From NCBI GenBank assembly GCA_902797475.1, contig CADBTG010000217.1:1-8868 (forward strand): a DNA stretch of 8,868 nt, given 5' to 3'. Both the position numbers and the translations under genes were made by a program. Numbering within the stretch: the stretch's first letter is position 1; every line of letters starts with the position of its first letter. Below the pieces are notes generated by a model. That model did no database searches, was not told the DNA's origin, and worked only from the letters and a program-made list of their open reading frames with translations. Below are positions 5,041 to 8,868 of this stretch, in pieces. This DNA comes from an uncultured Lachnospiraceae bacterium (GTDB lineage Bacteria; Bacillota; Clostridia; Lachnospirales; Lachnospiraceae).

Positions 5041-6120
5041 TGCGTTCTCTTCTTCGAACTTCTTCATGAAAGCAACAAGCTTCTCAACGCCTTCGATCGG
5101 CATAGCGTTGTAGATGGAAGCGCGCATGCCGCCTACGCTTCTGTGACCTTTCAGGTTCACGAAGCCTGCTTCGGTAGCCTCCTTGATGAACTTCGCATCC
5201 ATGTCGGCATCACCGGTAACGAAAGGAACGTTCATCAAAGAACGGGAGTTCTTCTCAACGGTGCCCTTGAAGAGTTTGCTCTGGTCAAGGAAATCGTAAA
5301 GGATCGCAGCCTTCTTCTCGTTGTAAGCCTTCATAGCCTCAAGACCGCCCTGCTTCTTGAGCCACTTGAATACCTTACCGCAGATGTAAATGCCGTAGCA
5401 CGGAGGGGTGTTGTAAAGGGAATCGTTGTCCGCATGCGTCTTGTACTGAAGCATGGTGGGAGTACCGGGAAGAACGTCCTCGGTAATCAGATCCTCACGG
5501 ATGATGACGATGACAACACCGGCAGGTCCGATGTTCTTCTGTGCGCCGCCGTAGATGACAGCATACTTGCTGACGTCCATGGGCTCGCTTAAGAAGCAGG
5601 ACGAAACGTCGGCAACGAGATCCTTGCCCTTCGTGTTCGGGAGGGTCTTGAACTTCGTTCCGTAGATGGTGTTGTTCTCACAGATATACACATAGTCCGC
5701 ATTCTCGTCGATCGGAAGATCGGAGCAATCCGGAATATAGGAAAATGTCTTGTCTTCGCTGCTTGCGATGCACTTTGCATCACCGAACTTCTGAGCTTCC
5801 TTGAAAGCTCTCTTTGCCCACTGACCGGTAACGATGTAGTCGGCAACCTTGTTCTTCATCAGGTTCATCGGGATCATCGCGAACTGCAGATGTGCGCCGC
5901 CCTGAAGGAACAGAACCTTGTAATTATCCGGGATGTTCAAAAGATCGCGAAGATCCTGCTCAGCATCCTTGATAATCTTGTCAAAAACTTTGGAGCGGTG
6001 GCTCATCTCCATTACGGATTGGCCGCTCCCCTGGTAGTCGAGCATCTCTGCTGCGGCTTCCTTCAATACTTCTTCCGGCAATACAGCCGGGCCCGCGGAA
6101 AAGTTATAAACTCTTGCCAT
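5038..6120 (-). CDS. serC: Phosphoserine aminotransferase
   Basis: A PLP-dependent class V aminotransferase that converts 3-phosphohydroxypyruvate and glutamate to 3-phosphoserine and 2-oxoglutarate; the same enzyme can act in PLP biosynthesis in some bacteria. The 360-residue length is normal. Visible marks are YNFSAGPAVLPEEVL (5-19), the phosphate/cofactor region FLQGGAHLQFAM (71-82; many relatives have a small residue where H77 stands), W101 in VTGQWAKRA, D171 in LVADVSSC, the Schiff-base lysine K195 in YGGAQKNIGPAG, and the C-terminal GHRSVGGMRASIYNA. The ATG at 6118-6120 is preceded by AAAGGAGG with 7 nt spacing, close to the ideal site. It is the first gene of the unit that continues to serA and the AAA+ gene, driven by the promoter at 6231-6259 through a foldable leader. 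No gene for phosphoserine phosphatase (serB) is in the window. Confidence 0.97.
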   Translation of the reverse strand: MARVYNFSAGPAVLPEEVLKEAAAEMLDYQGSGQSVMEMSHRSKVFDKIIKDAEQDLRDLLNIPDNYKVLFLQGGAHLQFAMIPMNLMKNKVADYIVTGQWAKRAFKEAQKFGDAKCIASSEDKTFSYIPDCSDLPIDENADYVYICENNTIYGTKFKTLPNTKGKDLVADVSSCFLSEPMDVSKYAVIYGGAQKNIGPAGVVIVIIREDLITEDVLPGTPTMLQYKTHADNDSLYNTPPCYGIYICGKVFKWLKKQGGLEAMKAYNEKKAAILYDFLDQSKLFKGTVEKNSRSLMNVPFVTGDADMDAKFIKEATEAGFVNLKGHRSVGGMRASIYNAMPIEGVEKLVAFMKKFEEENA

Positions 6121-6135
6121 GGTACTTCCTCCTTT

Positions 6136-6226
6136 AGAATATATCGGTTATTTGCCTGACTGACAGGCTTGCCCTGTATGGTTGTCATGATTCCGGGAGA
6201 CACTATCTGCCGAAATCGCCATACAC
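6136..6226 (-). ncRNA. Structured 5' leader of the serC transcript, possible regulatory RNA of unrecognised class
   Basis: From a predicted start at about 6224-6226, the minus-strand RNA can fold as TGUAUGG-type P1 (6225-6219 with 6181-6175, 7 bp, perfect), then P2 GAUUUCGG (6217-6210) with CCGGAAUC (6196-6189), 8 bp with one U-G pair, and a 3-bp apical stem (AGA 6208-6206 with UCU 6200-6198). Next come two overlapping hairpins: ACAGG/CCUGU (6177-6173 with 6167-6163) and GCCUG/CAGGC (6168-6164 with 6158-6154). They share bases and cannot both form. The first also takes three bases from P1. No U tract follows, so any control would act on translation or stability. It lacks T-box marks and is too short for one. 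Whether it senses anything is inference. Confidence 0.4.
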
Positions 6227-6230
6227 AATC

Positions 6231-6259
6231 ATTCTATTCCTTCCTCCGTGAAAAGTCAA
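6231..6259 (-). promoter_or_regulatory. Sigma-A-type promoter of the serC-serA operon
   Basis: On the minus strand TTGACT (6259-6254) is separated by exactly 17 bp from TAGAAT (6236-6231), one mismatch each from the consensus -35 and -10 boxes. Transcription should start at about 6224-6226. It lies just after the terminators of the upstream operon and about 105 nt before the serC start codon. I see no clear operator palindrome over it. Confidence 0.85.
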
Positions 6260-6295
6260 TATAACGAACGGAATAATTCAACTGAAAAAGGAAAG

Positions 6296-6318
6296 AAAAA
6301 AGACGGGTGTTCCCCGTC
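6296..6318 (-). terminator. Second of two tandem terminators after the flavodoxin-family gene
   Basis: In minus-strand RNA GACGGG (6318-6313) pairs with CCCGUC (6307-6302) around a 5-base loop, followed by six U residues (6301-6296). This is a compact canonical intrinsic terminator just upstream of the serC promoter. Confidence 0.85.
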
Positions 6319-6338
6319 CCGATTACGTGGCATTTGTC

Positions 6339-6399
6339 AAAAAAAGCAGGCCCGCACCCGGTGCCGTTTCGTTTCTGACACCGGGTACGTTCCCGCCTG
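6339..6399 (-). terminator. First terminator after the flavodoxin-family gene
   Basis: In minus-strand RNA an inner stem ACCCGGUG (6386-6379) pairs with CACCGGGU (6363-6356), closed further out by CAGGC (6399-6395) with GCCUG (6351-6347). A run of seven U residues (6345-6339) follows one base later. It begins two bases after the stop codon. Its ACCCGGT core resembles a motif found after tyrS. Confidence 0.8.
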
Positions 6400-6401
6400 T
6401 C

Positions 6402-7031
6402 TTATCTCGTGAAATTGGTCCAGACCCTCTGCTCTTCCTCGGGAAGGCCGATCTCCTTCTTTCCTAAAGCGATGCTCTTCATGAGAAATACCATGTTTCT
6501 CGCCAGAACCCGCATGACCTGACGGCCCTCGAGGTCCACGCTTCCTTCGCCCGGCTCCCAGCCGTAAATGTTGTTCCAGTACTGGCTCGTGGCGACCGGC
6601 ATGTTGCAAAGCGTGAAGAACTTGTTCAGCTCGTCAAATGTCGCGGTGCAGCCCGATCTTCTCGCGCTTACGACGCTCGCGCCGACCTTTAAGCTCTTAT
6701 CGAAATGCGTGCTGTAGAAAAGCCGCTGAAGCGCCGACATCAGAGTGCCGTTTGCCGAACCGTAATATACGGGCGAGGCAATCACGAGCCCGTCTGCCTC
6801 ACGGAACTTCTCCGCAATCACATTGACCTCGTCATCGAAGACGCAGCGTCCGGTCTTGCGGCAGCTCTCGCAGGCCACACATCCGCGGATGACCTTGTTC
6901 CCGAGACGAATCGTCTCAAATTCCACCCCGTTTTCGGCAAAAACCTGCTCCATCTCCTTAAGCGCAAGCGTAATGTTGCCGTTCATTCTGGGGCTTCCGT
7001 TTAATAAAAGCACCTTCAAAGTGTCACCCAT
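6402..7031 (-). CDS. Flavodoxin-family NAD(P)H-dependent FMN reductase with a four-cysteine motif (iron-sulfur flavoprotein-like)
   Basis: A 209-residue flavodoxin-fold protein that probably binds FMN and carries out redox chemistry in the cytoplasm; the substrate is unknown. FMN phosphate loop: LLLNGSPRMNGN (8-19). Second cofactor loop: ASPVYYGSANG (85-95). Between them is CVACESCRKTGRC (51-63), giving C51, C54, C57 and C63, as in iron-sulfur flavoproteins and related NADPH-dependent FMN reductases of anaerobes. Whether the four cysteines hold a cluster cannot be told from sequence. The ATG at 7029-7031 follows GGAG with about 8 nt spacing. Only 18 nt separate it from the ilvB stop, so it is the last gene of the ilvB unit, followed at once by two tandem terminators. 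The link to ilvB is positional only; no direct role in branched-chain amino acid synthesis is known to me. The two strong terminators separate it from serC. Confidence 0.85.
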   Translation of the reverse strand: MGDTLKVLLLNGSPRMNGNITLALKEMEQVFAENGVEFETIRLGNKVIRGCVACESCRKTGRCVFDDEVNVIAEKFREADGLVIASPVYYGSANGTLMSALQRLFYSTHFDKSLKVGASVVSARRSGCTATFDELNKFFTLCNMPVATSQYWNNIYGWEPGEGSVDLEGRQVMRVLARNMVFLMKSIALGKKEIGLPEEEQRVWTNFTR

Positions 7032-7049
7032 CAGTCTTCTCCGTTCGTC

Positions 7050-8723
7050 CTATACTCTTCCGACGGAATCGGAGGTCCAGAGGCTGTCCTCGGTATGCAG
7101 CTCGCATACAATGACGGCCGGTCCCTTCGCGGAAAATGCCATCCGGAATACCTTTTCCGCTTCTGCCTTCGTGCGTACCCGGTATCCGGGGATGCCCATT
7201 GCTTCCGCAATTCTTACATAGTCCGGTCCGCTCGGCAGCTCCGTTTCATAGAAGCGGTCCTCGCAGAACATGTGCTGCCACTGGTGCACCAGACCGAGTG
7301 CATGATTGTCAAATACAATATCGATTACAGGCAGTCCATACCGCGCCACGGTGGACAACTCGTTCATGTTCATCCGAAAGCATCCGTCACCCGTTACATT
7401 GATGACAGACTCGCCCGGACAGGCCAGCGAAGCGCCGATTGCGGCCGGAAGGCCGTATCCCATCGTGCCGAGTCCTCCGGATGTCAGAAAATGATGTGGC
7501 TTTGTCACGCGGTAATTGCGCGCCATCCACATTTGATGCTGTCCTACATCTGTAGAAAGAATAGCATTTCCGGCTGTGATCCGATCGATTAGCATGGCCA
7601 GATAACTGCCGCAAAGACTGTTTCCGGAACCCGGATCAAAGAGTCTGAGCCCTTCTTCCCGGTCCTGTTCCCGAAGCTCGCGCATTCTTTCCATCCATTC
7701 GACATGCTCACCCTTCGGAAGCCTTTCATCAAAGCCCTTCAGGCATTCTTTGATGTCACCTTTAATCCAGGCCGTAACCCGGACATTTTTATTGATTTCC
7801 GCCGGATCGAGATCAATCTGACAGATCTTTGCCTTGCTGATCCATCCGTCAGCCCCGCCGGTCACGCGTTCGCTGAACCGAACGCCGAGAGCCAGGATGC
7901 AGTCACTTTCACGAAGCGCCGTATTGGCGGCCTTCGTTCCGTGCTGCCCGACCATTCCGAGATAGCGGCGGCCGCTGCCGGGATAAGCCCCCTTGCCCAT
8001 CAGGGTCTCACAAACAGGGGCATCCATATATTCCGCCAAAGCGGCGATTTCCTCCTCCGCATCGGCCCATACCGCACCGCCTCCGGTCAGAATGACCGGC
8101 CGTTCCGCAGTCCCAAGGCACTCCCAAAACGTCTCGGGATTACCCTCCTGCTGTCCGGAGAGTTCTTCCTTTCTGCTCCGTCCTTCCGCCTTCTTGCAAA
8201 GCGTCTTGAAATCCGCCTCACTCATCTCAGCCTGCGTGACATCCTTTGCGATGTCCACAAGCACGGGGCCTCTCCGCCCGCTTCCCGCGATGTGGAATGC
8301 GCGGATCAGAGCGCCCGGAAGGTCTGCTATGTCCTTTACCAGGAAATTATGCTTCGTAATCGGAAGTGTGATTCCGAATATGTCGACCTCCTGGAAGCTG
8401 TCCTTTCCGATGGCATTAACGGAAACGTTACACGTAATTGCCACAAGCGGTACGCTGTCCATCATGGCTGTCGCGATTCCCGTAACGAGATTGGTCGCGC
8501 CGGGACCGCTCGTTGCCATGCAGACACCGGGCTTTCCGGTCACGCGGGCATAGCCGTCCGCAGCATGGCATGCGCCCTGCTCATGGGCCGTCAGAATGTG
8601 ACGGATTCCGTGATCACGGCACAGTGCATCATACAGCGCCAGATTGGTCGCGCCGGGATACCCGAACACAACGCTTACGCCCTGCTCACGAAGACACCGA
8701 ATGACGATTTCCGCTCCGGTCAT
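7050..8723 (-). CDS. ilvB: Acetolactate synthase, large (catalytic) subunit
   Basis: A ThDP-dependent enzyme that joins two pyruvates to acetolactate (valine and leucine branch), or pyruvate and 2-oxobutyrate to acetohydroxybutyrate (isoleucine branch). The 557 residues show three domains: an N-terminal pyrimidine-binding domain with FGYPGATNLALYDAL (20-34) and catalytic E48 in AHEQGACHAADGYAR; a central domain with ILTGGGAVWA (211-220) and CQIDLDPAEINKN (301-313); and a C-terminal diphosphate-binding domain with GDGCFRMNMNEL (445-456) and FDNHALGLVHQWQ (471-483). The stretch FQEVDIFGITLPITKHNF (110-127) is typical of acetohydroxyacid synthases as opposed to related oxidases. The final residues (HTEDSLWTSDSVGRV) depart from the usual ending with MVPPG, a minor oddity. 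The ATG at 8721-8723 has GGAGG 7 nt upstream. No ilvN regulatory subunit follows; the next gene is a flavodoxin-family reductase. A catabolic acetolactate synthase is less likely from the motifs. Confidence 0.93.
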   Translation of the reverse strand: MTGAEIVIRCLREQGVSVVFGYPGATNLALYDALCRDHGIRHILTAHEQGACHAADGYARVTGKPGVCMATSGPGATNLVTGIATAMMDSVPLVAITCNVSVNAIGKDSFQEVDIFGITLPITKHNFLVKDIADLPGALIRAFHIAGSGRRGPVLVDIAKDVTQAEMSEADFKTLCKKAEGRSRKEELSGQQEGNPETFWECLGTAERPVILTGGGAVWADAEEEIAALAEYMDAPVCETLMGKGAYPGSGRRYLGMVGQHGTKAANTALRESDCILALGVRFSERVTGGADGWISKAKICQIDLDPAEINKNVRVTAWIKGDIKECLKGFDERLPKGEHVEWMERMRELREQDREEGLRLFDPGSGNSLCGSYLAMLIDRITAGNAILSTDVGQHQMWMARNYRVTKPHHFLTSGGLGTMGYGLPAAIGASLACPGESVINVTGDGCFRMNMNELSTVARYGLPVIDIVFDNHALGLVHQWQHMFCEDRFYETELPSGPDYVRIAEAMGIPGYRVRTKAEAEKVFRMAFSAKGPAVIVCELHTEDSLWTSDSVGRV

Positions 8724-8746
8724 GACAAATCCTCCGAATGGTCTTG

Positions 8747-8868
8747 TTATCTGCTCGAAACGCCGTTGATGTTGTTCCAGTCAACGACTTTAATGTTATC
8801 GCCCCAAAGCTGTTTGGCGAGATCCTCCATGCGCTTTTTGGAGAACTTCCTTCCGTCTTCAAACTTCA
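8747..8868 (-). CDS. C-terminal 39 codons of an unrecognised protein
   Basis: The minus strand is open from the window edge to TAA at 8749-8747. The 39 visible residues start KFEDGRKFSKKRMEDLAKQL and end VVDWNNINGVSSR. The segment is lysine-rich with a likely amphipathic helix and then a short hydrophobic strand. I cannot assign a family from so little. It ends 23 nt before the ilvB start codon, inside ribosome-binding-site distance, so it is probably in the same operon. Codon use resembles the neighbouring genes. A branched-chain pathway gene would fit the context, but the C-terminus does not match the IlvC or IlvD endings I know. Confidence 0.6.
   Translation of the reverse strand, partial: KFEDGRKFSKKRMEDLAKQLWGDNIKVVDWNNINGVSSR

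Noticed and set aside
4061..5113. Long open frame of 350 codons on the plus strand
   Set aside because: Antisense to serA and the end of serC, both unmistakable; the translation is rich in Cys, Leu and His as expected for a shadow frame.
6136..6260. Serine T-box leader before serC
   Set aside because: The leader is only about 100 nt, has no T-box sequence of the TGGNACCGCG type and no terminator/antiterminator pair.

Overview
The window looks like a core-genome stretch of a Gram-positive anaerobe of class Clostridia, most likely near Lachnospiraceae. I infer this from the family mix (a TyrRS with a KMGKT signature, a short 383-residue SerA, a CbxX/SpoVK-type AAA+ ATPase, a TM1266-type hydrogenase-associated regulator, a four-cysteine flavodoxin-fold reductase), the strong GGAGG-type ribosome binding sites, the sigma-A-type promoter and the compact U-tract terminators. 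The assignment is an inference from family resemblance; no rRNA or other marker is present.

Layout. Positions 2-613 (+) hold the C-terminal half of tyrosyl-tRNA synthetase, closed by a hairpin terminator at 747-781. A gene-free, AT-richer convergent intergenic region (614-1312) follows. It holds an 18-bp tandem repeat, the tyrS terminator, a CCGGTACCGG palindrome, several copies of an ACCRTATGA-like motif, a perfect 40-bp palindrome and a degenerate array of five units of about 40-45 bp. Everything after that is on the minus strand. In transcription order (right to left): the last 39 codons of an unrecognised gene (8747-8868), ilvB (7050-8723) and a flavodoxin-family reductase (6402-7031), ended by two tandem terminators. 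A new unit then starts at a near-consensus promoter (6231-6259) and a foldable leader of about 100 nt, followed by serC (5038-6120), serA (3875-5026), an AAA+ ATPase with a TTG start (2432-3850), a leaky-looking hairpin, and a TM1266-type ACT-like protein (2112-2369) with its own terminator. Last comes a hemolysin III family membrane protein (1313-1984).

How the genes work together. serA and serC supply the first two enzymes of serine synthesis from 3-phosphoglycerate; SerA feeds 3-phosphohydroxypyruvate to SerC. The serC stop codon is part of the serA Shine-Dalgarno sequence, so the pair is tightly coupled. The AAA+ gene follows serA by only 24 nt, so it should be co-transcribed, although its function is unknown. 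ilvB encodes the catalytic subunit of acetolactate synthase for branched-chain amino acids; no regulatory subunit gene (ilvN) follows it here.

Most of the window is ordinary housekeeping metabolism. The points that deserve a second look are the switch-like leader of serC, the AAA+ and TM1266-type genes behind serCA, and the repeat-rich region between tyrS and the hemolysin III gene. I see no phage, transposon, CRISPR array, toxin-antitoxin pair or defence system.
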